Shown: positions 10,701-22,700 of the stretch, one piece after another
Layout: each line of letters begins with the position of its first letter
Numbering within the stretch: position 1 is the stretch's first letter
Assembly: GCA_022457155.1 (NCBI GenBank)
Contig: JAJGOT010000138.1
Location: forward strand, 1,240,501 to 1,304,500
Length of the DNA: 64,000 nucleotides
Direction of reading: 5' to 3'
From: Cladopsammia gracilis
Lineage: Eukaryota; Cnidaria; Anthozoa; Scleractinia; Dendrophylliidae
Notes under the pieces: model-generated
Database searches by the model: none
Told to the model about the DNA's origin: nothing
The model's input: only the letters and a program-made list of their open reading frames with translations
Made by a program: the position numbers and the translations under genes

Positions 10701-13700
10701 TTTCTGATATCAAGCCAAATATGTAGGGGGTGTGCTACGTTTTTCATTTTCTAGGCCTTTCCTGAAAATCTCCTCTTAGTCTATTAGCTCAGTGATCCAA
10801 AAGTTAATTCAGAGATCTACCTCCAAATAAAGCTTCTGAACAAAAACAATAGGAACTGAGAGATATCTGAAGGCGATAATGGAGCAAGGCCCTGTCCAAG
10901 CTTTGCATTTGGGCAGATGTTCGTGACGTCACGGCGGCCATATTGGTGTCCCAAAACAATGAAATGGCTCTTTAGCTCTATTCTTATTCAAACACGTCCC
11001 TTTTTTAGCACTCCAATATGGCCGCCGGTCATGTGAGTGAAACCCTATTATACTTTGAAATGATGTTTGCCTGACTTGATTCCACCCTGTTTTCTCAAAA
11101 TATCCTGTGATTGCTATCTTTTGAGTTTTCAATTTCATTTCTAAGTTTGAAACCTCCATTTGAGGTAGATGGAAACTGTCAGCGTAAAAAGCTTAACACT
11201 TGCAATTTTTCCTTCATTTTAGGCCGTAGTTAAATCTTCCAGTAACATCCTCGACAATAAAACCCTTGAATCGTGGAAGTTTATGCCAAAGGTAAGAACA
11301 TGACAACAATTTTACCCTTGCCTTTTGTTTTATTTGTTTAACTCACAGGATATTAACAGGCAACAGCAGAAGGGAGAGGGAAGCTAAGAGAGTCCAAGCT
11401 AAAGATGATTACTTTTCAAGCTGTAGCATTGCCGAAATAAAAAACGAAACATTAACGACAAAACTTAAAAACAACATAAAAAATACATGTATACAAACAA
11501 CAACAAAGTCATAACTGCATGAGAATTGTAAAGCCGTCATGGATTTTTTATCAGTTTGAATGGTGTATTTTTTAAACTTATTCTTTTAGGATTCCATGGC
11601 TGCTGAAGCTAGCAAACTTTTAAAGGGAGTAGATGCCGTTGCTTTGCATTTGGCCAAAACAACCATCTCAAGTGATGCGATTTTATCTGAGGCACCAAAT
11701 GTTGGTACGTTACGTTCATTTCAGTCAGATGTTTGCTGTCTGTATTTCCGTTTTTTGTGTGCGTGTGTCGTTTTGCCGTAACAATTCTGATTGGGCTGAT
11801 TTGTCATTGTTTTGTTCTCCACGGAAATACCATACTCGTTACTAAAAAACTGAAACCATTGATGTCTCTGTGATAAACTTAACAATAGGTACATATTTAG
11901 TACATTGTAAGTGTGTGTGTATAGTAAAGCCAGGTTTCCATATAATCGCAAGATCGCAAGGATCGCAGCGATCGCAGAAAAAAGTGTTGTGCGACCCTTG
12001 CGATCATATGGAAATCAAAAACTTTGCGATCGTTACGATCCTTGCAATCCTTGCGATTGCGATCGCAGATAAGAAAAATTTATATCTCTGCGATCCTTGC
12101 GATCCTTGCGATCGAGAGGTTTTTATATGGAAACCACTCTTGCGATCTTTGCGATCCTTGCGATCCAAAATGTTCCAGAAAGCATTGCACACCAAAGCCT
12201 TGTATCCCATAATGCAATTAAAGTTTATCGGATCCAGGCCTACTCGACGTTTCCTTGCAATCGCCGCGATCATATGGAAACATGAGGTCTCAGCGATCGC
12301 AAGGATCGCAAGAATCGCAGCGATCGTCGATCGTAACGATCGCTGCGATCGTTGCGATTATATGGAAACCAGGCTTAAGTATATACCATGCGCGATTTAG
12401 GGGTAACACTTATTCTTTTGTTAAAACAATAGAATATTAGAACACAAAAAAACGACAATACAGTAGAATACAATACCATTGAATATAATATATACAGATA
12501 GGCTGAGCCTAACAGATTCGCTCTGTGAACAAGCTTAACCGAAGGTGAAACTTAACTAAGGTGAAAGGTCGGAAGCACAAGAATTAAGATTGTCGAAGGC
12601 TATTTTTCAATTTTAGCAATTTTCAAAAACAGTATTACGCGACCGTCTGCATGGTACATTTAGACCGTACAAAAGTTCACAAAAACGACTTTTTCTCCGT
12701 CTAGAATAACTTGTACGACTACTTTCCGAATAAACTACACTTGTTGCGTTTACATAAAATCGCTTTTCAATCTATGTAATGAATGAACAAACATATAAAA
12801 ATGGACAACACAATCTTCTTTTGAAAAACTTTATTCAGATCTCCATTAGTTTATGTTTAAAAGTGAAACGCGTACCATTAACTCGCTTATTTTACCATTA
12901 TTTGATTACTGTGACATTATCTGGGGTGACAGAAGAAACAAAGCACTCATGAACAATATGCAAGTTCTCCAGAACAATGCAGCCTGCTCAATTTTAGACT
13001 TGCCGTATTTCTCATTAGCCACTGAAGCTCTACAGTCTCTACATTGGAACACTCTTTCTGTTAGACGAGCCAAACATCGAGCTATCTTCATTTACAAATG
13101 CATGAACAATCTGATTGATTTCAACTACTAATCTGTTATTCACAGCAACGGAGAGTTTCACTCCCACAGCACACGCTCAAGGCGTGATATCAGGAGGCCA
13201 CTGGGTAAACGTAATTGGGGCCAGTGGCAGACTACTTCTTTTGCCTCCCTCGACTGGAACAATTTGGACTTGTTAGTCAGAGATTTAAACTCTTTAGCGA
13301 ATTTTAAGCTTAAACTTTTTGGCTCCTAGTTCTTCTCGATTTAGTCCTTAATATTTTATTTTATTTGTATATTAATATATGTATCAGATAGTTTAACTTA
13401 TTTTTTTTATTTACAACTTTTCATACATACAGGACCCTATTGAAAACCACTTTCGGGTGAATGGGCTTTCCTATTGAAAGCACGTTTTAAACATGATGTT
13501 TAAAATCAATTCTCCAAAACTAACAATAACACAAAAGAACAAGTCAATCACAGATTGATATCAACATAAATTCTCATCGAAAAATGTAATCTGTTTTACC
13601 TTTAAGTCCCTCGCTTGCTTGGAAATTCAAATCTCCGCTTCTGGTTCTGAAATCCGTAAAAAACAAACATCTCGGATGTTGTGTAGCGTCATACGCACAT

Positions 13701-16700
13701 GTTTTGCGATGTCATACGCGCCCGCGAACTAGCCCTGTCCAACACCGTCGGCGGCGGCACACGCACGCGCCCGCGAAACATTCCGTTAGCCATGACCATG
13801 AAAAATGACGAGCATAGGTTTAGTTCTATGAGTATGGGGCTCCGCGCGGGCCTTCGGCCCGCAGAGCTCCGCTATTGGAATACATAATTTTACCTAATAC
13901 AATGGAGGTGTACAATGTACAATGGAGCTGACACCCTAAATCGGGAATTATATGGGTATGTCGAAACAAATAGTTTTGCGCGGATGGAGTCCGATTGCGT
14001 GTTCAGGATAGGGTTCTTCTTAATTAACAACATCTCATAAATTAAGCAGTCTAATTTTGCGTTGCATTTCTGAGGACGGAAAAGTTATTGGTAAGGTTGC
14101 CGATGGTTTTAATGCTGTGATCGTTCTTGAGATGCTTGCCAATTGCTGAGAAATGGTGTTAGTCAATACGTTGGTGTAAATGCCGGCTAGTGTAGCCGAC
14201 ATACTCTGCATCGCACAGATCACATTGATAAAAGTACACCACGCATTGTTGGTTAATTAAAGGTGGTTTGGGTTCACGCATCACCTTACACCACATATAT
14301 TAGGTCAGTTTGAATTTTGATTTCCTCACTTGAAAATGATGTCATGGCGACATCGAAACGTTGTGTTAAACTTTTTTCCCCTGATTTTTATTCTTAAAAG
14401 ATAATAACAAGAGTTTTGAAAGGGTTCTTTTGGTATCTGGAAACGTTGTGCTAGTGGCAAATTTTATAGTTTTGATTGTGTTTGTGCTTGCTTCCTCCAA
14501 GTGTTGAGTGCAAAATCAACTGAGAAAGTCGATCCGACTGACCAGCAGATGCCGCCAAAAACCAAGAGCACACGTGAAGGTTCATCTAGCAGTGTTGTGT
14601 TACCAGGCTCCGTGATCAAGTTACAACATAATAAAGGGAATCAAAGTAAGAAATCAGTAACATGCATGTGCATACATTGCCCTTTTATTGCTTTCTTTCT
14701 CCATTAAAGAGTTCACGTCTTCTTAGCCCCTGCTCCTAGATAACATACACGTGCATTCAGCGTAATCGGCCAGTCACACGTTTTGGAGAGATGTTTTTAA
14801 AGATTTTTAGGTCAGCAGTAATGGCTTTTTTATGCACATGGAAGCTTGTGGGTGGCTTGGGGTATGTATCGGGCCATGTCAGCGTCATAACACTGACTAC
14901 TATAGCTAGGATTAATTGCGGCAGCTTAAGGTGGCTCGACTTTTGAGTGAAGATACCTTTTAACTTTGAGAAACTTGTGTACCACTACAAACGATCCAAC
15001 GGAAACTCGATTGCCACAGCTGTACTAGAGAAAAGGAGGTTAGTTTCATGGAAATCGGAGTTGCCAAAGCAACGTTACGACGTCACTCCCTGTTTTACAT
15101 AATACCGAATTACTTGTCATCAAGAGATAATTTTGGAAAACGCTCGCTGGATCTTCGACCTGACGTACTTGTCCTAAGGTCTACAAAATTTTACAAATTT
15201 CTATGAAGCGTTTTCGAGAAAATTTCGAGTGAAGTTTTAATATAACAAAAACAAAACAATTTTGAAATGTTATTAAAACTTATGTCTACAAGGCTTGATG
15301 TAATAATGTTTTGGTCTTAAATGAATTTTGTACCACCCAAATACCTTAGGTGAAAATCTCAAGGAAATTGCTCCATTTGAATTTCAGAAATATTGGCTTG
15401 AATATGAACTGGCCTGGAGTATTATTTTGCTATTATATCAAAAATTGACCTTACACTTATTATAATTGTCACGAATTAAAAAGCGATCGATGAATTTTTT
15501 TAAAACTTAGTCCTCATGAAGATTAATTAATGTTTAATACAATCTCCAAGTTTCATATTCATTGAAACATTCTAAGGCTGTCAATTTTTAGCGCCAACTC
15601 AGGGAAATATTGAGCTGATTTTCGCGCTTGTGGCTTGTTGTTCATTATGCATCCCCATTGTATGAAATCGCCGTGGAATTGTAGCTTTCAGTACATCATG
15701 AATTTATGTAACACTTAAAACAAAGCAATGAAGTGTTTATGAATTAATTATGTACTGAAATTTACAACCGCATGACGATTGGAGACAATGGAGACGCATA
15801 ATGAAAGCAACAAACCACTTTCGTGAAAATCAGTTCAATATTTTCCTACGTTGAGGCTGTAAATTGACAGCCTTTGAACGTTTCAATGAATTTGAAACTT
15901 GGCAGTTGTATTGAATATTAATTAATCTTTAGGAGGACTAAGTTTTAACAAAATTCATCTATCGCTTTTAAATTCGCGATCATTTTAATAAGTGTAGGGT
16001 AAATTTTTGATAAAAACGCGAAATAACACTAGAGACCAGTTCATATTTAAGCCAACGTTTATAAAATTCAAATGGACGATTTCGCAGAGATTTTCACTCA
16101 AGGTATTTGGATGACAAGTAATTCGGTATTATGTAAAACAGGGAATGACATCATAGCGTTGCTATGGCAGTTCCGATTTCCATAAAACTTACGTCATCTG
16201 AAACTTTAATCTTTCTCTAGTACAGCTGTGGCAATCGATTTTTCGTTGGATCGTTTGTGGTGGTACAGAAGTCTCTCAAAGTTAAACGGTATCGTCACTC
16301 AAAAACCCAGTCGCGCCACCTTAACATGTCATCATGTCTGGCTCTTAGACCGCTTTATCAGCGGAAGCAATCATCGCGCTACCGATGACTAATTATGAAC
16401 TCGCTGTTATATTATAATTATATTTATTGGTTATATCTTGTAAATCGAAGTAACGACCTTTGGATTTGCATTGTTCATTCTGTTATCATTAGGTAAAACT
16501 CAGTACATTACATTTGTGGCGTACCGTAACCTCAAAGCTTTGATGCAACCAAGCAACAACGAAAGGTAAGTTATTTTCACAGATAAAAGTCAATTTAACA
16601 AATGATCTGCAAAATGCCTATCCAGTTCTTGAATCAAATCCGACATCAAATGAAGCATTTGCTCTTCCTGGAATCTGCTCCAGATCCCGTGCACTGACGG

Positions 16701-19700
16701 CATAGCAGTCATTTTAATATCCCATGCAATGCTCGCCACGCGAAGAAAGAAAATGCGCTTTTTACCACAATTGCCGCTAAACTCGCAATCTGATTGGTCG
16801 ACGTGAGTGGTAAATGAGAGTCCAGACAACGGTGCTGACGCCAACATCACGCGCGCTTGAAAACAACCAATCAGATTGCGAGAAAGTTATAGACAACGCT
16901 TGCTCTTTCTTTGCTGTCACGTTTTGTAACAAGACTTCGATTTTTCCTTGTATTTTTTTCTAAATATTGTTGTAAAAAACAAATTTACACCGGTTTTCCG
17001 AGGTGTGGACTCTTATTTACCACGATTTACGTCATCACATGGTCAAAATTTGTTGCTGACTCACTCGGCTGCGCCTCGTGAGTCCACAACATTTTGACCA
17101 TGTGATGACGTAAATCGTGGTAAATAAGAGTCCACACCACGGAAAACCGGTGTAAATTTGTTAAATTCAGCTGCGCAGAACGGAAAGGTATAACTTACCA
17201 CTGTGAACCTTCTCTTGATGTTGTTATTCTAAATTTTAAACAACTTTGTTTTAGATTGTGATTTAACGATTTTATATTTAATTAACATTGAGTTATAATA
17301 TAATGTTTTTTTTTCTTTAATATTTATCGCATTTATAATTCTGATATATTTTTGTATGTTATTTTTTTATTCAGATCTTCAGAGCCGACTACAGACGGAA
17401 GTGACGTTGGCAGAATTGATTCAGAAGTAATATCAGTTTCAATTTACCCAATGAACATTAACAACTTCGAGGAGCCTGTCACATTAATTATTAAAAACAG
17501 TAAGGTAAGGGAGGCATCCTTTCTCTCTGCTAGCACAAGACTAGTCGATTTTGCCCCCAAGTAGGGCCCCCAAAGTACGGTATTCGTTTACAGTTACAAG
17601 CATTTTTTTCTTGTAGGATAACGACAGCGACCACGCTAGCTGTGTTTTCTGGAACATGACTGGGTATGTTACTCAAAATAAGTTGTTTTCGCATAATCTA
17701 AGCTTGAAGCTTTGTGAAGAAATACTCCTCGTCTAATTTGCTGTCCGTAGGAAAAGTTAAAAAAAAAGGTCATTGGCCTGACCTGGAGCACAGAACACCG
17801 AGGACCACGTAGCCAAAATTTACGTGGCCTGTAACTGATATAACAAATGCTATGCAAATTCTTCGTTGAGGTCCGTTTATTCATTACCCTGTGAGCAGTG
17901 GATTCTTCTACGCCGAGCAACGCCGAACGAGAAAGAAACCACTGCGAGCATCCGTTAGCCTTTCCATCGAGCATGCGCAGCCACGTACGCCCCACGTGAT
18001 GCATTTGACGTCAGTTCCCCTTGTTTTGCGGGAAAAATATTTCCCGCGGCAATTTTATGGGTTCCATGCGTAGAAAACAAAAACTTAAAATTATCTTCAA
18101 AGGAAGGGAGAAAATTTTGATTACTTTGTCAAGATCGGCAGATTAAATAACACTGTATTCAATACAACGATCCTTTCTATCGAAAGTTAACGATAAGATG
18201 GATTTTAAATCTGTTTTTGTTTGTTTGAACGGTTTTGGCTGGTTTCCACTAGCGCATAAGCATAAGCACAAGCCAACATACGCAGACTCAGTAACATGTT
18301 GATCATTAGTGCCTATTGTTCTGTTTTGTTCAAACAATTGGAACTAATGAATAACACGTTACTGAGTCTGCGTATGTTGGCTTGTGCTTATGCTTATGCG
18401 CTAGTGGAAACCAGCCTTTTGTTTACATCGAGCTATGCGCGCGCTAATCATGCCATCATAATTTGAAAAAAAAATTTGGGCAAAAACTCGGCAAGTTTGT
18501 GTTATTTACTCATTTTTTCGACGTTTGTAACTTTTAAAAACTTTAAAAGAGGTTATATCGAATTTGTTTTGTTTAAACGAGCAATTTATGGCGTGAAAAG
18601 TCGGCGTTTTCGAAACAGCTAGATAATAATAGATGCACAGCAGATAACAACGAAATGTATTGATCACGGAGGAATGTACTACGCATTGATTTGAAATCAT
18701 TACTAAGCATGGACGCCATTTTGATTGTTGCAGTTACGTCTATGAGTGCATGCGCGAGAGGCTAAACAAGTTTGCAAACTTGTTTTACTGGTTCAAAGTT
18801 AATTTATTCGTCCATAGGAAATCGATCAAAGAGAACTAACGGATGCTTGCAGTTGTTTTGTTTCTCGTTTGGCGTTGCTCGGCGTAGAAAAATCCACTGC
18901 TCGCATGGTATTTATTCATGAAATAAGCCGTTTGAGCGAAACGAGCTCTTCCACTACATATTTTATACCTATACCGTACTTATCCCCCTCCACGCTCCAA
19001 CAAAGAGAAATTCTTAATTTTTTAACATTACCTTTTTTCCTTAGTTCACGCGGTTTCTGGTCTGGAGCTGGCTGCTATATGACCAGTAAGAATTCCAGTC
19101 ACACCACATGTCAGTGTTATCACCTGACAAGCTTTGCTGTGCTCATGCGTGTCAAACACATGCAAAACAATGTCGCCATGGTAAGTTTTTCTGAACTGAG
19201 TAAAATAATAATTCGCTAGGATATGGTCTGTGGCCTTGGGCTAGGTAACTCTTGGAGATTTTATGCTTATTCTGACTACACTAACACGAGAGATTCAATG
19301 TGAAAGTTTATTTAGGTTTATATATTTATGCGTCAGTCAGTCATCTGATGCAAATTACAATAACAGTATACAGCCTTACGAATAACAATGTTTCTAAAAA
19401 TGAGAAATTGTGCTACGCCAGATACGAAAAACCACTAAAAAACCACCCTTTAGAAGTGGCCAAAAAATATGTGGAAACGTATTCCTCGTCTAATGCAGCA
19501 GCACATGACCCCGAGGAAAGGGTACAAATAAATAAGCCTAAACATTATACAATACAGCTATTTCAATTAACGTTGTCGGATGAAAGCTTAAAGCCAAGAC
19601 CGCAAGATAGTATTGCCTAAAAATCCCATACAACCTTGCGGTCTTGGCTTTTCGCCTTTTTCATCCGACAACGTTAATTGAAATAGCTGTATACAAAACT

Positions 19701-22700
19701 GAACAAGAGAAAAAGAGCAAATGCAGAAAAAGAAAAACGAGCGGAGAGGACGACTAACTGACCTAGAATGATCCAAATCTCCCGCCAAAATCCCTAAATA
19801 CCTCTAGAACACCCCACAACCACCCGCAAACCTCGAAATCGTTAGAATAATAATTTCTGACTAATTTATTCACGCCATTCAAACGTCAGAAATTACATTT
19901 TTTTCCGACTGGGATGCCCTCAATGTTTGAAGAGTGAGCTACAGGCTATGTATAGTAACAGTATGTACTGTTACAGTAAGCAAGAGCACAGAAGACCGCG
20001 TGCTGTTACGTACTAAATAGCGAACAGAGGCTGTTAAAATGACCTAGTTGACCAGTGTAGCTAACTGAGAATGTTTATCACCCAAAACTATCTATCTAAT
20101 CCATTATTATAAGGTTTGGCAGTTTGACCAACAAATTTGATATAAACCTCTGGCATGCTTACTGAATCTGAGCTGTTAGTGAGTATAAACAGAAGTGTTT
20201 CTATCTTCTTTCACTCTCAGGAGGAGCATTCTTTTGCCTTGAGTCTCATCTCATACATCGGTATCAGCATTTCTATACTGGCGCTGACGTTATCATTTTT
20301 TACCTTCACGTTTCTCAGGTGAGCAGTATGGGCTGGTTCCCACTAGCGACGTAATCGGAAGCGTAAGGATCCTTACGTTCCAGTGTAAATTAAAAAACGG
20401 AGTAGCAATCGGAATCGGAAGCTCGACGGAATCGGAATCGGAAGGATCAGAAGGTTTGCTTTTTCTTCCGATTCCGCTTCTGCTTCCGTCGCTTACTATC
20501 CACTTCCGTCGTTTTGATTTCCACTAGCTCGTAAGGTTCTTACGATTCCGATTCCGCTTACGATTCCGCTTACGTCGCTAGTGGGAACCAAGCTTAGTTA
20601 AAGTTTCACGATCCCGGCGTACGTTATTCGAAAGTCCCAAAACTTTTTGGGCCCGAAAAGCTGTATTATGCGCAGAATGTTTACCAATAAAGATTTCTTT
20701 TTTTATTTTGAAAGCTAAGCAATAAAATCTTACGTTTACTTCACAAGTTGAGAAAAAGTAAATTTTAAAAAAAAATTCGGGCCCGAAATGGCTTCGGAAT
20801 TTTTTTTTTTAGAAACGTACTCCTGGCCGCTTAGTTTGAAAGCAGGGCAAACATCGTGCAAAATACAGTGTTTGTATGGAAATCCGATTGCAAATGATTT
20901 ACACAAAAATTTAATCTCTGACGTATTTTGAAATATTTTTGTAAAATTTGGGAGATGTAGTTTTGCTAGAAAGTGTATAGTGGCGTTTTCGGTTGTCTAT
21001 ACATTCGTCTGTCTGCTGACATTTCGCGGGAAAATTTTACAGAGAAATGTATGGAAAACTCAAAAGAAAACACGCGCTTACTAACACTATTGCTGTGGTA
21101 TATTCCTTGATTTTAGTAAAGCATTTGATACCGTCACTCATCAGATTTTGATAAAAACATTAGAGTATTACGGTATTCGTGGCATTGCCAAAGATTGGTT
21201 TGTCTCATACCTTATATAGACACAGCAGGTTGTTACCGTAAAAAATGAAACATCTGCTAAATGCCTTGTAAGCTGTGGAATTCCACAGGGTCAGTTCTTG
21301 GTCCTTTGTTGTTCTTATTATATTGCAGACGATGCAAATCTATTCTATAAAACTTTTTCCACACTAAAATCAAACAAAAACGTTGAACTAAATAATGTCC
21401 ATATTTGGCTATGTGCTAAAAAGCTCTCACTCGATCGATATAGTCAAATCCAATTTTGTAATTTTCCATCCACCGAAAAATTAAAGAAGATACAAAATCA
21501 TAATTTCAATCTTGCTATAAAGTATCTTGACATCCAAATTGACTCAAACTTTTAAGCTGGAAGAAACGAGTTGAATGTATTGCAAAAAAAAAAAAATCAG
21601 AAGAAGCATTGGTATCCTCTCTAAACTTCTTTATTATGTTAGTCTGGATATTCTTTTAAGCTAGTTATATCTAACCACTTGCATCTGTAAGAATTGCAAA
21701 ACAGTTACCATGCTGGAAATTAAAATATTTCAAGTCGGATGCAATGACGCCATTCGTCTAACAATTGAACACGTCAACTCAGTAAACGCAGAATAAACTC
21801 TGAGGAGCTAAGAACACCTGAATTGCAAGATGCCACTATTCCAATATAGGCGATGCCTATCGTATAGAATTGGATCTTAGACTCTTTCAGCCGTGATGGA
21901 GAAGCACTATCTAACAAGTTATGCTAACCGCAGACTTGCGCTCACACTTAATCACGGACTGAGAAATGAACTGATCCCAAGCAGCGACTAATTCATACTT
22001 ACCTAAGCGAGTGAGCAAAAGAAACTCCACTGTTATGCCAAGAGCTAGCAAACAAACGACGGCATAACTAAATATTCTAAATGGCTATGGAAAGTGTAAA
22101 TTCCTCCTAACAGTATCACGGCTACAGATTTTTTTTCCAAGATCAAAGAATCGCGGACAACATTAAGAACAATTGGCCTGTTATATACTTATTTTGATCT
22201 AAAAGGAAAAGCCTCTCAGGCACGTATACTTGGCCGAAGTAAATGTATTCTAAAGCTGGGATAAAATGCTTTTAGTGACGAGCAGGATTGGTGCTGGGCC
22301 TGTCACCTTTTATAACAACATGTCTCGATTGACGAAGGATCTTGTTTTTAGCTAACTTTTTAAATTATATCAAGGTTTAATTTTTTAAGGTAGTTTTAAT
22401 ACAGCGGAAGTTCTCGAAAGCAGACACCCTCGGGACACCCTCGGGACGCGAAAAAGGTGTCCGTAACTGGAGCTGGCCGCTTACGAGAACCACTAGAGGT
22501 GTAAGGGATAGATGACCGCTTACGGGAGCTTGCCCAGCTAACAATAACATTGGGAGTGCAAACAAATACCACCGCAACAAAATGCAGTTATACAGTTTGC
22601 GGACGGAAGACTGCTTCATAGAATTCAAAGATTTAAGTTGCAAGTCCATCAAGAAATTCCTTGCCAGTACATTTTTTATGAGGACACTAAAATGTCTCTG

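Larger units (their letters stand above)
2836..10739 (-). mobile_element. Complete Academ-like DNA transposon with intact two-exon transposase
   Basis: A 7,904 bp unit bounded by 350 bp terminal inverted repeats that differ at about 10 positions by eye. It holds one large gene on the minus strand (9289-3700, one intron) with no stop or frameshift. The transposase-like protein joins paired CxxC...HxxC fingers, an XPG/FEN-like acidic core and a C-terminal Cys cluster. XPG nuclease plus a Cys8 finger is the reported hallmark of Academ transposons. The flanks TCGT (left, if the end is AGCACACC) and ACGT (right) could be an imperfect 4 bp duplication, but the exact termini are unsettled. It lies in the first visible GPCR intron, opposite to the gene. 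Intact coding and near-identical ends suggest recent mobility. Confidence 0.75.

Noticed and set aside
11870..12440. Several overlapping open frames rich in RSQRSQ, CDPCD and IARIA
   Set aside because: They are the GATC repeat of the MITE read in different phases on both strands, with no protein family.
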